DNA from: Ilex aquifolium
Taxonomy: Eukaryota; Streptophyta; Magnoliopsida; Aquifoliales; Aquifoliaceae
Reading direction: 5' to 3'
DNA length: 64,000 bases
NCBI GenBank assembly: GCA_951799425.1
Contig: OX637396.1
Span: forward strand, 42,089,901 to 42,153,900
Below are positions 34,769 through 47,413 of the stretch, piece by piece. Each line of letters starts with the position of its first letter. Position 1 is the stretch's first letter. Both the position numbers and the translations under genes were made by a program. The notes under the pieces were generated by a model. That model had not been told where the DNA came from, made no database searches, and saw nothing but the letters and a program-made list of their open reading frames with translations.

Positions 34769-35381
34769 CTAATTAGATTGTGATTTGATCATAACCATAT
34801 ATATGGTGTAATTAAGTGTGACCTTTATCATAATTAGATTGTGAAGTGAACATTAAGCTTGAGTCACCGGTACCGGTTAATTAGAGGCTTTTAGAATTAA
34901 CCTCCATAGTCCATTGTTTTGGTTAGGTGGTCCTATTCAAATGGGATTTGACAAATGCGAGGACATAATTTTATTAATTTAAAACAAAAATTACGGAAAC
35001 ATAATAAGTTTTACCGTAATTACATCTAGTTTTATTAGGCTAGCTTGTCACGGACAAAAAGTGCTAATATAATTATTCAAAACAAAACATGTGGTACATG
35101 ACATATATTTAATAAATATGTTTCTTATTTTAATTGTAAACCAATGACCTTCAAGTTTCGTGCAATGATAGCTTCTCATTTTCTTCCTCTCATTAATAAA
35201 TGGGTCAATATATTTTTATTAAGTCTTTGACTTCCACCATCACATCACCTTTGGCTCCTCTGTACCAAACTATCATCACCATATGCCATGATATCAACTG
35301 GTTCTGTAGTTCCCTTCAACTCCAAATCAAAATAGAAAAGAGTTAAGAGTTCACTGTACAAGATTCTCATAATTATTATTT
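34769..35381. other. Intergenic, nothing recognised
   Basis: AT-rich, with no frame, repeat border or RNA signature that I can support. Confidence 0.5.
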
Positions 35382-35636
35382 TTTGGGTGACGGAGGAAAT
35401 TTTTTAATCCGTCTCCAACAAATAGAGACGCGTTTATGTCGTTCAGACTGGTGAGTCTGAATAGAATCGAGAATAAATCTTGAGTTCATGAACCACTCTT
35501 TTAACCTATACACCAGTTAAATCATGGCTTGCACTTCGGAAGGGATTCGAACCCACTAGAGACTTGAATACAAGTCGTCAAAGCAACTGAGGTCTGTCTT
35601 ACCAACCAACCATGCTCGTCCAAAGGATTTGAACCC
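35382..35636 (-). mobile_element. tRNA-derived SINE
   Basis: On the minus strand an A-box-like ATGGTTGGTTGGTAAGAC is followed about 45 bases on by a B box GTGGGTTCGAATCCC. A non-tRNA body then ends in an A-rich tail near 35382. No intact tRNA cloverleaf is present. A Tourist-like MITE begins immediately beside its head. Confidence 0.75.
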
Positions 35637-35639
35637 TTA

Positions 35640-36118
35640 TGCTCCATTTGGTAGAAATGATGGAAAAGTAGGAGGTTTATCCTCCAAGAAAAGAAAGTAT
35701 GAAGGATACATTTTTCTTCATTTATGTTTGATAGGATCAATGAAAAACAAAAATGATTAATTTTTTTTTTTTGTACTTGGTAAGTTGGAAAAAATATATA
35801 TTTTTTAATTTTAATTTTAATTTTAATTTTGATTTTGATTTTGATTTTGATTTTGATTTTGATTTTGATTTTTTTTAAATTTTATTTTAAAGTTTAAAAA
35901 AAAATATAAATAAGTATTTTATCATTATATTTATATATGAAATTAATATGTACATAATATATATATATAATTTTCATCCATTTTCTTTCCAATTTTGGAG
36001 GAATAGTGAGTTTAAAGAAAAGCTCATTCATCTACTTTTTTATCTTTCCTATTTTTCTTCCTTAGCAAACATGATATTTTATCTATCTCTCCAACTTTCT
36101 ATCGTACCAAACCGAACA
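35640..36118. mobile_element. Tourist-like MITE, TSD TTA
   Basis: The ends TGCTCCATTTGGTAG and CGTACCAAACCGAACA form inverted repeats flanked by TTA (35637-35639 and 36119-36121), as in PIF/Harbinger-type elements. It belongs to the family also found at 43229, 53591 and 62306. The interior contains a TTTTAA/TTTTGA hexamer repeat. Confidence 0.85.
35800..35875. repeat. Hexamer microsatellite (TTTTAA)n(TTTTGA)n
   Basis: About four TTTTAA units pass into about seven TTTTGA units, a compound hexanucleotide repeat. Confidence 0.9.
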
Positions 36119-36121
36119 TTA

Positions 36122-37465
36122 ACCTTAAGAAAATAAACTATTTATATGACAAAGAGTACCATTGAACAAAAACTCTCTTAATGACTCTCATAATTATTGG
36201 ATAAACTTTCATAATAATTAAATTTGAAAGCGAGTTAAATACACAGAGTTTCCATCATTACATGTACAATTACATCAAGTCAAATGAAACAATAGTATCG
36301 CTGCACCAAAATCCGCCCTCGGCTCAAACAATTAATTAACAAGATTTGAAATTAAAAAAAGCATACGACGAGTGGGGCAAAACATGAAATGATTGAAAAT
36401 GGTAGAATAGGTATAGTGTGTGCAATAGCTAAAGCAAAAGCACATAAGACTTCTGGTCTCGATTTTTGTCACATTCTTCAGCATGTATCCACACTCAACT
36501 CCTACCTGTATCACATCAAAGATATTGTGCACCGTCCATTTGCGTAAAACTGGGGCTAGGTGCATCTTTTTTTTTTCTTTTTTTTGTCTTTTGTAAGAAG
36601 AAAATAATATTCTTTGTAAAATTAAATTGAGATAAAATATACCGAAAGAGACTCGAATCCGACCACTCTATTGTGTGTGTCATTCCCAAGTTTGGAGTTT
36701 GGACCATTACCTCTATTTTCAATGTTAGAATCAAAGGTTCCTAATACCTTAATTTTTTCAAAGACTGTGGGCTTGTGATCTTTTCTCGTGTTTAATGATG
36801 TTCTTTCTTTTTACCCTTTATAAGGAGAAAGCAACATTAAAGGGTTGGCCTATAATTGAGTACAAGATCTATTTTCTTCCCTCTCCTTCACGTGCATCAA
36901 GGCAAGCAGTGTTTGATTGCTGAGAAAATTGAAGAAACCAGTAGAAATCTCCTCATTTAAACTGAATGAACAATCCCCTACCACAATGTAATAGAAACCG
37001 TCAAAATCATACAAACTGAAGAACGTTTTTTAGGTTAGCGATTAGTCTAATGATCACAATTATTTTTAGACTTCAAGATTGTGAATTCAAACCTCGTCAC
37101 CTACTACCGGTAATAATGTGTGACCAAAAAGTAAAGAACAACATTCATTGTTTACACCGTCCCTATATGATGTCTAAACGTAAACCCCAAATGATTCCGA
37201 ATGCTCACACACAAGTCAACCACTCTGCAGTATATAGTACTATTTTTTTTTATTTTTTTGTGATGAGTAAAGGCCGTTGGTCCCACCTTACATAGTAAAC
37301 CCAGTATCTACTATATATAATACTATCTGTTCACAAGGAACTAATAAATTATTTGCCTGTCGGATTATCAGAAACTAATTAGTTCCATTTAATAGAGAAA
37401 AATGGTTAGCCTCCAGAAATACAGAGAAGAGGACAATTAAGGAAACTACAGGCATGCATGTACAC
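36122..37465. other. Intergenic with SINE-like fragments
   Basis: Around 37030-37140 TTAGCGATTAGTCTAATG and TGTGAATTCAAACC resemble degenerate A and B boxes of a SINE (plus). At about 36640-36660 an inverted B box (ACTCGAATCCGACC) suggests another on the minus strand. No gene was recognised. Confidence 0.5.
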
Positions 37466-37629
37466 TTAATTCAAAGACAAACAGCTAGTAGAAGTGATGA
37501 GGAAAGGTTGGAGTCTTGGAGACAATATTAAATATAAGATGCTTCCCATTGACAGGGACAAAAATCTACAGAGTGGAGGCAACTGATTAAATGAACCATA
37601 ACAAAGCTTAGCCTCAAAACAATCACAAC

Positions 37630-37815
37630 AAGCAACTGATAAAATCCCTTGGGTGGTTAAATGGTTGAACCGGACTTTTGGTAATCCAGATGTCTCAGGT
37701 CGAATCCCTTTATACACCCGGGCTAACCACCCTTATCCTTTTTAAAGACATGCTATAACTAAGCTCAAGCTACGGTGGCGTAATAGGCGCAAACCTAGAC
37801 ACCAGGTAGCCCAAA
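37630..37815 (+). mobile_element. tRNA-derived SINE
   Basis: GGGTGGTTAAATGGTT (A box) and CAGGTCGAATCCC (B box) lie about 45 bases apart. They are followed by a body containing GGTGGCGTAATAGGCGCAAA and a tail CCCAAAAAAACTG. Related body sequence recurs at 46.3-46.5 and 55.8-55.9 kb. Confidence 0.75.
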
Positions 37816-38490
37816 AAAACTGATTAAATGAATCCATGGGATCATATTCCCAAGAACTAGCAATTTCTTTCTTCTTGTGAAGAGCTCAACACCAATTTGC
37901 TCACCTAAAAACCATTTTGTTAGAAGAATGCAACTGAACACATACACCAGCAAACAACTTGCACAGTTTCCCTCAAGAATAGGAACAGAACCCAACCATG
38001 ATAACCCACAAAGGAAAGGGGAGATAAAAGCCTAAACGGATGACTGAACACAGATTTATAGAGTCCATGGAGCTCACAAGCCTTCCATCAAAACTTCAAG
38101 TGCTATACACAGCAATATATTGATAAAGAACCATGCAATGATACTATGATACACAGATTGTTGGAAAGAAAATGTATCTGAAAAAATCATCAGAGAAGCA
38201 ACTTTATATCATTCAAAACAAAAACAAAATTGGCAGCTTCTAAACAAGCAACAATAGCAGAGCCAGTTAAATTCACAAATTTAAATCATCTGGCCAGCAT
38301 ACTTTCTCTTGACAACATACATACACTATAAGCAAAAACAGAAAATTTGCTATCCTACTTGGTCAATAGGAAGTTATTTTTCTACTTCTAGCTGCACCGT
38401 GTATATCAAGACTTCTGCAGAAATTTTTGAAAGGGGTTCTTCACTACATATTATGCCTCCAAACTATGCTAAATATAATCAATCCTCTTA

Positions 38491-40302
38491 TTACCCAACT
38501 GATGACAATGGCCCTGACGTGTTGGATTCACGGGAAAATGCTGCAATCAATTTTTCCTTTGTCAGTTGTTCTGATCCTTGAGATTTGATGACAAACGTGT
38601 GAAACACTTTGTCGTTCCCTGTAGCAAGTTTTGACTCAACAACCGTGATCTGGGCCTCTTTGAGAGCTTGGATGACTCTTGATACCGGGTGAGTATCCAA
38701 AGGGCAGCTCACTCTTACAATAACCTCATCATGGACAGCTTGAATTTCAATATCAGGACTTTCTGAATTTGAATTAGCTTCAAAGGCCAATTCATCTCTT
38801 GATGCGGTTCCTAGTCTTTCCCTCTCCGATTCCATGTCCTTGAGCTTCTTCTGAAGATCAGTTATGTAGGCGATCGCGTCTCCCAACAGGGAGGCTTTGT
38901 CCATCTTGGAGATATTGGGCACAACAGCTCGCAATGCATAGAAGCGTTGGTTCAACTTCTCGCGCCTCTGCCTCTCTGCCTCCACATGATTGAGGGCCTC
39001 CTCTCTTCCATTAGCAGGCTTTCGGCCACGCTTCCGAGGCCTCTTGTCATTGGCCAGGCCTGTTTGCTCTTCTTTGCATGAAGCCTCAACATCTGAATGC
39101 TCGGACTCAGCACTCTGGGAAATGATAGGCCTTGAGGTGGCCCCAGTAAAATCAATTTGCATTTGTGCTGGCCTTTGAGGCTGGAAATTGTTAAGCCGGA
39201 ATTCTTCCCTAACCCCATTGATGGGTTCCTGTAAATGGTTTGATGGGGTCTGAGGACTGTAAATCTCTACTGTGCCTCCGTGCTTCACCCCATTGAAATG
39301 TGCCCAATTCGAACCCTGAAGACCATTTATAGTATTTGATAACTGTAGCCTGTTCCCATTTGAGTTCACTTCCCATGACCTCTCGTCTGCCTTCCTAACA
39401 GCAAGTTTTTCCCTAAACTGGGGACGACTCAAGTTCAAATCCTGCCCAAAAATCTTTGGAATTCCATCTGGCCGCTCGCCACCAATACACATATTAGAGA
39501 GCTGAGCATTTCCATCTTTCTTCTCAGTTATCACCGGCAAGGCTACCATTGGTTTCGACCTGACTTGCGATGAAAACAACGAGAACGAGGATCTTATTGA
39601 CTGCAACAGCTCTAAAGTTTCAGGTATGGATCTCACTGATCCCAATTCAACTACTCCAATATCAGTTGGGATCAGAACAATAGTTTGGATACCTGCAGAC
39701 CTTGCGAGAAATGATCGGATGCAGTAATCCGTTGAGGACTTCAAAGCATCCGAGAGCCACATATGCCTCCCAGATGCAAAACACCTCCCTGGACCACCTT
39801 CCCCTCGAGGGAATGAAAAGTACATCGACGCAAGAAAGAACATTTCAGTATCTGTCACCCTATCCAATCCAAAAGCATAAGTATCCTCATCTAATCCCCC
39901 AAACATGACTTGTAACTTATAAAGCACCCTTTTCCTCATCCTCTGTTGGGTCTCATCTTGAAGCCGAGGATTGAGAAATCGGGTAACTTCAGACTCCTCT
40001 CCCTCCCTTGGCTCTCTACAAGAACCATCACCCCATCCCAGAACCAAATCACCGGACTTAGATCGCGAAATTTGCCAAAAAATCGCATAATTCCAACTAA
40101 AATTGACCGCGTTTGGGCTGTCCACGAGATCTGAAAGCTTATTCTGCAAATTTTCATCATTCCCCATTGCCGTTAACAAGCATTCTGCTGAAACCGAGCT
40201 CGAAATCAAGTAATCAAAAGCCCTAGTACCCAAAACTGCTTTAACTATGGCCTTATCTTCCTCATTCCATCCCATACCACTGATACCCACCTCTACTTTC
40301 AT
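38491..40302 (-). CDS. BHLH13: bHLH transcription factor, bHLH13/JAM2 type
   Basis: A single exon of 603 codons. Residues about 12-190 form the MYC-type N-terminal domain ([38 protein letters not shown]). A basic stretch [10 protein letters not shown] begins at 420, and the bHLH spans about 439-484 ([16 protein letters not shown]). It has His439, Glu443 and Arg447, the set that reads the G-box CACGTG. An ACT-like fold lies at about 517-591. Subgroup IIId members bind JAZ proteins and repress jasmonate responses in the nucleus by competing with MYC2. The frame extends upstream to a GTG, but ATG at 40302 gives the conserved N-terminus. The intronless structure is normal for this subgroup. All DNA-contact residues are intact. 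Confidence 0.94.
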   Translation of the reverse strand: MKVEVGISGMGWNEEDKAIVKAVLGTRAFDYLISSSVSAECLLTAMGNDENLQNKLSDLVDSPNAVNFSWNYAIFWQISRSKSGDLVLGWGDGSCREPREGEESEVTRFLNPRLQDETQQRMRKRVLYKLQVMFGGLDEDTYAFGLDRVTDTEMFFLASMYFSFPRGEGGPGRCFASGRHMWLSDALKSSTDYCIRSFLARSAGIQTIVLIPTDIGVVELGSVRSIPETLELLQSIRSSFSLFSSQVRSKPMVALPVITEKKDGNAQLSNMCIGGERPDGIPKIFGQDLNLSRPQFREKLAVRKADERSWEVNSNGNRLQLSNTINGLQGSNWAHFNGVKHGGTVEIYSPQTPSNHLQEPINGVREEFRLNNFQPQRPAQMQIDFTGATSRPIISQSAESEHSDVEASCKEEQTGLANDKRPRKRGRKPANGREEALNHVEAERQRREKLNQRFYALRAVVPNISKMDKASLLGDAIAYITDLQKKLKDMESERERLGTASRDELAFEANSNSESPDIEIQAVHDEVIVRVSCPLDTHPVSRVIQALKEAQITVVESKLATGNDKVFHTFVIKSQGSEQLTKEKLIAAFSRESNTSGPLSSVG

Positions 40303-40860
40303 CTCTAATCCGCAAAAGAGCAATACCCACCAACAAAAAGACTCAAAATCTCGATACAGATCGAAATATACCCCCAAAACAATGGAAGTAAGCCAGTCTC
40401 TACTCACGAATTAAAATTCAATACATTCAACATACGTACAAGCCAAACCAAAACAAACCCGTCTTCTCATTTACACTACAAGCCATCATCATTTTCAATA
40501 TCCATTTGGTCATACCTCAAGTTTCAGATCTCAAGAGCTCTATATCCAAGTTATAAGCAAACAAAAAAAAGGAAAACTCACAAAAATTCAAACTACAAAA
40601 CAAGTCTATATATCGAAAAAATACACAGTTGAAAGAACAAGAACATACAAACCAGTACTGGAGGTTAGGAAGCAGAAGGGCAACCACTTTGAAATGAAAG
40701 TATTCCGGGAAAGTGACAGTTCAATTGGGAAATATCTCTTCCCGGAAAACAAACGTTGGGGGAATTTCAGAGACAGTAACGAGAGCTTTCTCTCTTTCCT
40801 AACAAAGTGAAGTTTGGAGAGAGATGGGGGCGCTCGTTTTGGTTTCTCAATCCTAACCGC
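40303..40860 (-). promoter_or_regulatory. bHLH13-type gene leader and proximal promoter
   Basis: The minus strand is pyrimidine-rich, with a CTG-GTTTGT junction near 40645-40655 that could be a 5'-UTR intron donor. CT-rich sequence at 40775-40830 suits a plant core promoter or leader. No clear TATA box was found. Confidence 0.35.
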
Positions 40861-41039
40861 ATGAATTTACACTATGGTTAGTATAGAGGTTAAAATTGTA
40901 CCAGGGTTGAGTTAAAGAAAAAAAAGTACTTCAACGTTTGCTGGTTGAGTAAAAAACGGCAACAATCTTGTACGGTTATTCTTTAATTTCTGATCACTTA
41001 TCATAAATAAATTTAAGTAAAATTTAATGTTTTAATTAA

Positions 41040-41355
41040 AAAAAAAGTGAATTATATTTTATACCCTAAAAGATTTCAAGATTTTCATTTTATAACATCA
41101 AAAATTAATTTTTTTATATTACACCCTCAATATATCAAAAGTGTTATAATGTAACAATTTTGTTAATTTTTCGTTAGTTTTCTGTCAGTGTTAGTGAGTT
41201 GACTTTTGATAAAAAAAAATAATGAAATTTAACAGAAGGATCGCATTGTAACATTTTTGATACATTGACGGTACAATATAAAAATTTTAATCTTTAAGAG
41301 TAAAATATAAGAATATTAAAATCTTAGAGGGTGCAAAGTGTGAAAAGCCCTAAAA
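41040..41355. mobile_element. Foldback MITE-like element
   Basis: Imperfect inverted arms of about 100 bases start ATTATATTTTATACCC on the left and end in GGGTGCAAAGTGTG on the right. The centre contains TTAGTGAGTTGACTTTTG. There is no coding sequence and the TSD is unclear. Confidence 0.6.
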
Positions 41356-41804
41356 AAAAACTAAAATTTGCATGTGATGAATGGGCAATTCACCCTCACA
41401 TATGGTACATAACTTATCATTTAATAAAATTTTAAAAATATTAAAGATAATCTAAATTCTTGTTTAATTACATGTATGTTCAGTGCTATATATCATAGTA
41501 CATTAATTATAGCATGACAAAATCATAATTGTATAAGTAAACATTTCTTTAATGGTAAGACATCTAGAAGTTGGTGCCTTTCATGTCATACGGGGAAGGA
41601 AGATTCCCTCCAAAAATTTTTTTTCCTCACAACATTGGATTAGCTATAACATATTCTAGTGAAATTCTAACAATAATACATTAATTTTGCGACTCATACA
41701 TAGTGCATGATTTAGTATTGAATGATATTGTGAAAAAAGTGTTAGAGGGAATATAAATTCCTCAATAGCAAATCATATCCTACTAGTGAAAAGAAATCTG
41801 AATC

Positions 41805-41998
41805 CTTGTATAATGAATTGAGCTATGTAATTCAAATCTGTAACTCAAATTTGCATCTTAAATGAAGGGATATCATTAGATCAGTGTGTCTCATTTAAAA
41901 AAATTAATGGGACCCACTCATTCAATAGTCCACTTCATTTGAGATGTAAATTTGAGTTACAAATTTGAATTACATACTATTTCCATAATGAATTTCGT
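41805..41998. mobile_element. Foldback MITE, about 190 bp
   Basis: Arms ATGTAATTCAAATCTGTAAC and its near-complement GTTACAAATTTGAATTACAT are part of an inverted repeat of about 60 bases per arm. The loop includes GGGACCCACTCATTC. A similar loop motif occurs in the foldback at 19.75 kb. Confidence 0.7.
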
Positions 41999-42986
41999 TG
42001 TTTATTTGTAGCTTTCAGAAGGGATTAAAGGTAGAATCTAGAAGTCTTACAAATTAAGAAAACCTTTTTTGTTTTTGAGGAATAATTAATTGACATTGGT
42101 AAGCTTACGAATGTTTAGCAAGGTAGCAAGTTGAGTAGAGGGACCCAAATACCTTGTACAAGTGGAAGATGTCGTGACCAAGTTATCTTTAGCTTTTTGA
42201 TTGTGTTGTTTTCTTTTTACACCAAGGTTAATAGTGTTAAAGCAAAAGGAAATACTAGGAATCCAACACCTTTGTTTATGTCCTAGGTTTTGGGCAATGA
42301 TGGAGATCAAGGTACAAGTAGAACATATTATAACACCATGGCCCTTGGTTGAGTAGAATCTAAGGCAGATAAAGTTCGAAAATGATTCTAATAAAACTAT
42401 TACTCTTACTTAATTGTGGGCGCATTTCATTCTCATTCTACCATATATATCTTGTGGTTTTTTTTTTTTGGGTAAGTAAGTAATCATACTTTATTTTACA
42501 AATAAGACATGTATTTTAACTATCGTTATTAGTATTAGTCCTTAAGATCGTGGGTTCGAACATTATCGTTTCCCTCTCCTACAATAGTGCTTGACAAAAA
42601 AAAATTATATAAGTAGACTCTTCAAATTATTAATAATAGATGATCCATTAAATTTTTTTTTTTTTTTTTAAAGTAAGGGAATATGGATCCAAAAGAATAG
42701 AAGAAATAAGAAATTAACCAAGTAATTATTTCAGTAAAACGCGCTAATAGTCACGTGAAAGTAGGTGTGGTGGCAGGATAAAAATTAATTGATCACGCAG
42801 AGCAGATCAGGCCAGCTCGCGGATCACGCTTTTTTTTTGGGGGGGCGTGGGGGGTGGTTTCATAACTTCCCCACAGTCCCACGACTCCCACCACCAAACA
42901 TACACGTTTACTTTTTTGTAGCCATGTTAAGCCACGTGGTTTATTTTTTCACACGTTTCGCTATACCACCTAATCTTTAACCGGGT

Positions 42987-43030
<44 letters not shown>

Positions 43031-43228
43031 CCAAAACCTCGTGAACCGAGAGTGTATGTCAAGTATGGGCAAGAACAACGTGATCTCACTTTTGCCCTTT
43101 TCTAATAGGTTTAATTATGGAAATGAAAATAATTTTTTAATATTATATATATATTTTTAAATGAGTGGCCAATGGTGCAATGTGTACAAATTAACAAGGG
43201 GAGAAATCAAAATCGAGCCATAGTTTAA
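41999..43228. other. Intergenic with simple repeats
   Basis: This holds a possible SINE end at about 42510-42600 (B-box-like GTGGGTTCGAACATT and A-rich tail) and a (GA)n tract at about 42986-43026. I see no gene. Confidence 0.55.
42986..43026. repeat. (GA)n microsatellite
   Basis: About 20 uninterrupted GA units. Confidence 0.95.
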
Positions 43229-44661
43229 TGTTCCGTTTGGTACGATGAAAAAATGGAAGGATGAAAAATATGAATGATGGAAAGTGGGAAGGATATATAA
43301 AATATCATGTTTGATAAGGAAAAATGGAAAAGTGGATGAATTAACTTTCCTTCTAACTCACCAAAATCAATCCTTCTAAAATCGAAAGGAAAGTTGATGA
43401 AAAATTAATTATTTATGTTGAGATGTGATGAGGTCTCGGAAATAATCGCCCAAACTCAGCCTGGGACCTCCCGTTGGGTTTTAAGAATTGGCTCGAGGAA
43501 AGTAATGTATCAAAAATGGCAAACACAGAATGTAAGTGGTTCACCCTTGCCGATGGACTTGGGCTACATCCACTGTAACGGAGACTCTTACTCCTTTGTG
43601 CAGTATATTGATCTCAGATGATAACAGGTGAGTTACAGGCACAGAGCCGTTGCAAAGTATTAATGCCTTTCTTTTTTGAATATCCGGGGGTGGAGAGTGT
43701 AGGAACGGGAGAGAAGGTCCAGAAGAAGAAGATCAAGGAGTGGATCCCTCTTCCCTGCTTCTACTGTTCTTTTTATATGGTTCGTCTTCCTAGGGTTTCT
43801 TGCCATTTCTTCTACCTCTTTTTCTTGATCTTGTCGGGACCCTTCGTCCTTGCCCTGTGAGCTCTCCTGTCTGCCGACGTTATTGTGCCCACGACTCCCT
43901 TGTTTGTTCAGAACCACTTCCTTCTGCCTTTTGCAAGGTGTAACTTTGAGGTATCAGAGATGGTCCCCCCTGTCCCTAGAACACATGGCGCAACAGGGTT
44001 CACCTTAGGTCAAGGGTGTGGATTTGGACCAGGGCCGGACTACTGGTTCTTCGGACCCTTTGGGCTTTAGTCCCTTGGACCTCTGCTTTCGTTGTGGGCT
44101 GGTTGGGGGTATTTTCTTTGGGCTAACAAACCCATATTCTGGGCTCACAGGGTGTACTGGGCTTTGTTGCCATGGCGGCCCATGCCTAGAATTTTATCCT
44201 TATCAAGATGCATCTTATTTTTCTATATATCTTTTAATATATACATATATTATATATACATTAATTTCATATAAAAATACAATGATAAAATATGTATTTA
44301 TATATATTTTTTAAAAAAATTTAAAAAAAATTTTAAAAAATAAATAATAAATAATAAAAATAAACAGGTCAACTCGCAACTCGACACGACACAATTAGTT
44401 AAATGAGTTGAGTTTGACTAATATTCGACACAAACTCGTAATGACTCAACACGAATTTGACACGACACAACTCGATTGTCACCTCTAATCTTAACCAGCA
44501 CAAAAAAAAAAAAAAAATATTCATTTTTATTTTCCATCCATCCAACCAAACACAAATGAAGGAAAATGTATCATTACTACTTTCATTCATTGAAAGATAG
44601 AAAGTACATCCCTCATACTTTCCATCATTCATACTTTTCATCATTCCTAAGAAACGGAGCA
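43229..44661. mobile_element. Tourist-like MITE, TSD TAA, split by a solo LTR
   Basis: The left end TGTTCCGTTTGGTACGATG and right end GAAACGGAGCA are flanked by TAA (43226-43228 and 44662-44664). With the inserted LTR removed, the element aligns along its length with the intact copy at 53591-54234, including the interior block AACTCGCAACTCGACACGAC. Confidence 0.88.
43426..44205. mobile_element. Solo LTR, 780 bp, TSD AGATG, nested
   Basis: It begins TGATGAGGTCTCGG and ends TTATCCTTATCA, with a perfect 5-bp duplication AGATG (43421-43425 and 44206-44210). The empty site is seen in the sister MITE at 53.8 kb (GTTGAGATGTAACTTATTT), confirming the borders. No internal domain remains. Confidence 0.93.
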
Positions 44662-45176
44662 TAAGAGATATATGTATTAATATACCCAAATATTATGTAT
44701 AAAATGTTTAAAATATCGTACATGTATTTAAGATCTCTTTCCCCTTCCTTTTCACATAGGCATTAGGCATGGTGAAATGGAATTGTACTTGAGTGATTTC
44801 CCGAGGAAGTTGGGTTAAAATTAATGTATGTTTGATGAATTGATATATTTTTTATATCCTATTAATTTGACAAGTTTAAATTAATTTTTTGAATTTTCTT
44901 GAAAAAAATAATTAATACTATAGTTGATCGAATGAAAAGGATTTTAATGAGGCATATACATTAAAAAATATTAGATATAAATGATAACTCATTAAATGAC
45001 CCACATTTAAACAAAAAATCTAGTTACACGCGGTTATTTAGTTCCCACTCAATATAAAATCTTTACTCCGTCTTTGTTTTTTGTTATGTTGATTGATAAT
45101 GAAGGGTACTATTTTTATTATAAAATCCAAAATACCTCTCAATAAGAAATAAAACAAACAAATTATATATATATAA

Positions 45177-45335
45177 ATTAGGAGTAATCCATGTTCGAAG
45201 ATATAATACAATATGAATAATTTTGAAAGAGATGTTAATGATTATTGAATGAATCTATTTTAGACCATTAAATGAACTTACTGAAGTCTATCATATTTTA
45301 TATTATAAATTATAAATTTCGATAATGCTTATGAA
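45177..45335 (-). mobile_element. Helitron-like 3' end, diverged copy
   Basis: On the minus strand the stretch ends in CTAAT (45181-45177) followed by T, the usual Helitron insertion context. The block TGAATGAATC..TAGACC..AATGAACTTACTGAAGTC matches, inverted, the end at 1-344 and the copy at 51.1 kb. The hairpin is degenerate. Confidence 0.5.
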
Positions 45336-46290
45336 AATGAAGGGTATTATGGTCTTATAAGTTTTTTTTGTTCTTTCCATTCGTAAAATCCGTGATGGGG
45401 CCACACACACAGTTCACGTGCTTGCTGGGGCACCACCGCTGGTAATCAAACTCCGAGAAAGACAAATACGCCGGGTATGGTGAAATCCAACATTAAAAAT
45501 TAGGTGTAACAATGATATCATGTTTTTATTAAAATATAATATTAATAATTAATAATAAGATATTAAATAAATTTGATAAATTTTATTATTTTAATATGAT
45601 AAAATACACATCTATATAATAAATTAGATATGTATTTGAACTTATGGGGTATATTTTTCCACCAAATTTCGCACAGTCAACACACTTTCCTCCCAAATTT
45701 CAAAAATTCAATACACACTCCACAACACACAGCTGCATATACATACACACACTCTAACACACATTTCAATACATGCACAATATAATAATTCAGTGTACAG
45801 TAATTTTAGTCACGGAGCATCGCTAGTGATATTATATAACTGATTGGTGACATAACATCACATTCATAACATAGTGTCACCATGATCTAATTTATTCTAG
45901 GGGTTAAATTAATTACAATTGTTGGATTAAAAGTAAGTTTATTCAATCTTAAAATTTATAATTAATTTAATAATTACAATAAATTAAATTATTGATTAGA
46001 ATTTAGACGTCTAAATTAAGTCCCATGAGCATTGCACTTTTCCTCCTCCTTTGAATTCGATTCCCTTTCAACCAAGGCACAATACATGCTATGCATGTGC
46101 TTTAGGAAAGTACTAATTCTGTGTACTTATTATGTGTGCTGTTTGACTTGGGCAGGGGCTCCAAATTGATATAATTAACCTTTTAATATGAATAAAAATT
46201 TAGTTGATTTAATGGTAAATATGAATTACTAATTCATGCTATAAGAAGAAAATTATAATTTTTAATTTTAGTCCATTTTTTTATTTGATA
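45336..46290. other. Intergenic, no gene seen
   Basis: AT-rich sequence with a short A/C-rich stretch (45.70-45.80 kb). No frame or RNA gene was recognised. Confidence 0.5.
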
Positions 46291-46299
46291 TTACAGGAA

Positions 46300-46505
46300 T
46301 TGTTTTTTTAATTTGGTACAACAATCAAGTCTGCCCTCTTGCAAATAAGAGGTTTCAAATTCGATATTTCTCACACCTTTTAAGGGCCAACCAATTTTGT
46401 TCCTCATGAGACATATTCTTAAATTAGCTCGATTTACAGTTATTAGCTTGAAACTCAAAAGAGTAATCGGCGCAAACCTAAGTACTATGTAGTTAAAAAA
46501 AAAAC
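46300..46505 (+). mobile_element. SINE fragment
   Basis: A degenerate B-box-like GAGGTTTCAAATTCGAT is followed by a body ending AGAGTAATCGGCGCAAACCT and a poly(A) tail. The 3' half matches 55800-55945 and partly the SINE at 37630. Confidence 0.6.
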
Positions 46506-47413
46506 AACATAAATATTGACACACAATACCTCAAACAAAATGACACGATCTAAACACGATTTGAGGCAAAAATGACACAAGACGACTCAATGGACAACCC
46601 CCAGAAGATATCATAGAAATTAAATTCTTTTACCTCTCAGTCATTCCATTGCTTTTCTTTCACACTTCCTAGTATATTTCATCATATCACAAGGCATCTA
46701 TTCTATGCATTACTACATACAAACAAGCAAATAATGAATCTTTTCATCGGAGTTATCTCAAAGTTTGCATAATATTAATTTTTAAATAAAACCACTACGA
46801 GAAAAGAAAAACTGCTTGCACCGGGGGGAAAAAAAACATGCGAAACTATAGATTAATTCAATTTTTTACTCCAAGTATCAACCAAACAAAGCATACATAG
46901 TTTGTCCTTTTAACGTAGCTTTGTTCCCAAATCCAAATGTATATTACTAATCTCTTTGATTAAACTTGCAGAAATGTTGTAGTTATCGTTCAAGAATCCA
47001 ACAAAACTTGTCGGAAATGTCAGTTCTTCTGAGCCTCTTCCCAAAGGGCAAAATCTTAGTCAATGAACCCTTTAAATTTATCTTACAAACACTTGTCCAA
47101 AAGAAGTGTAGGATACGTCACCAAAAAAGTATCGGACATATGTCTAAAATTAAAATTTTATCATTTAATTATAAATATAGATAAAAAATGTATCATATAC
47201 ATATGTCTGAAGAGTATCGATATTTGACACGTGTCCGACACGAATACGCCGCTTTCTTGAAAGTGTTTGTGCTTCATAGTTCCAAAGAAATGTGCCTGTA
47301 CTATTCTTTGTTTGGTGTTGGAGAATCCATCACTACTTGCTCATTTCCTTGGTCTTTTGCAAGAATGATTTGGATCCCGTACAACTTATCTTTAAGGATT
47401 TTAAGGGCGATCT

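Noticed and set aside
35530-35640. Possible tRNA gene (B box on the minus strand)
   Set aside because: A and B boxes exist but no cloverleaf or acceptor stem closes, and a SINE body follows.
40303-40407. 35-residue N-terminal extension of the bHLH protein
   Set aside because: It begins with GTG and has no family similarity. ATG at 40302 restores the usual N-terminus.
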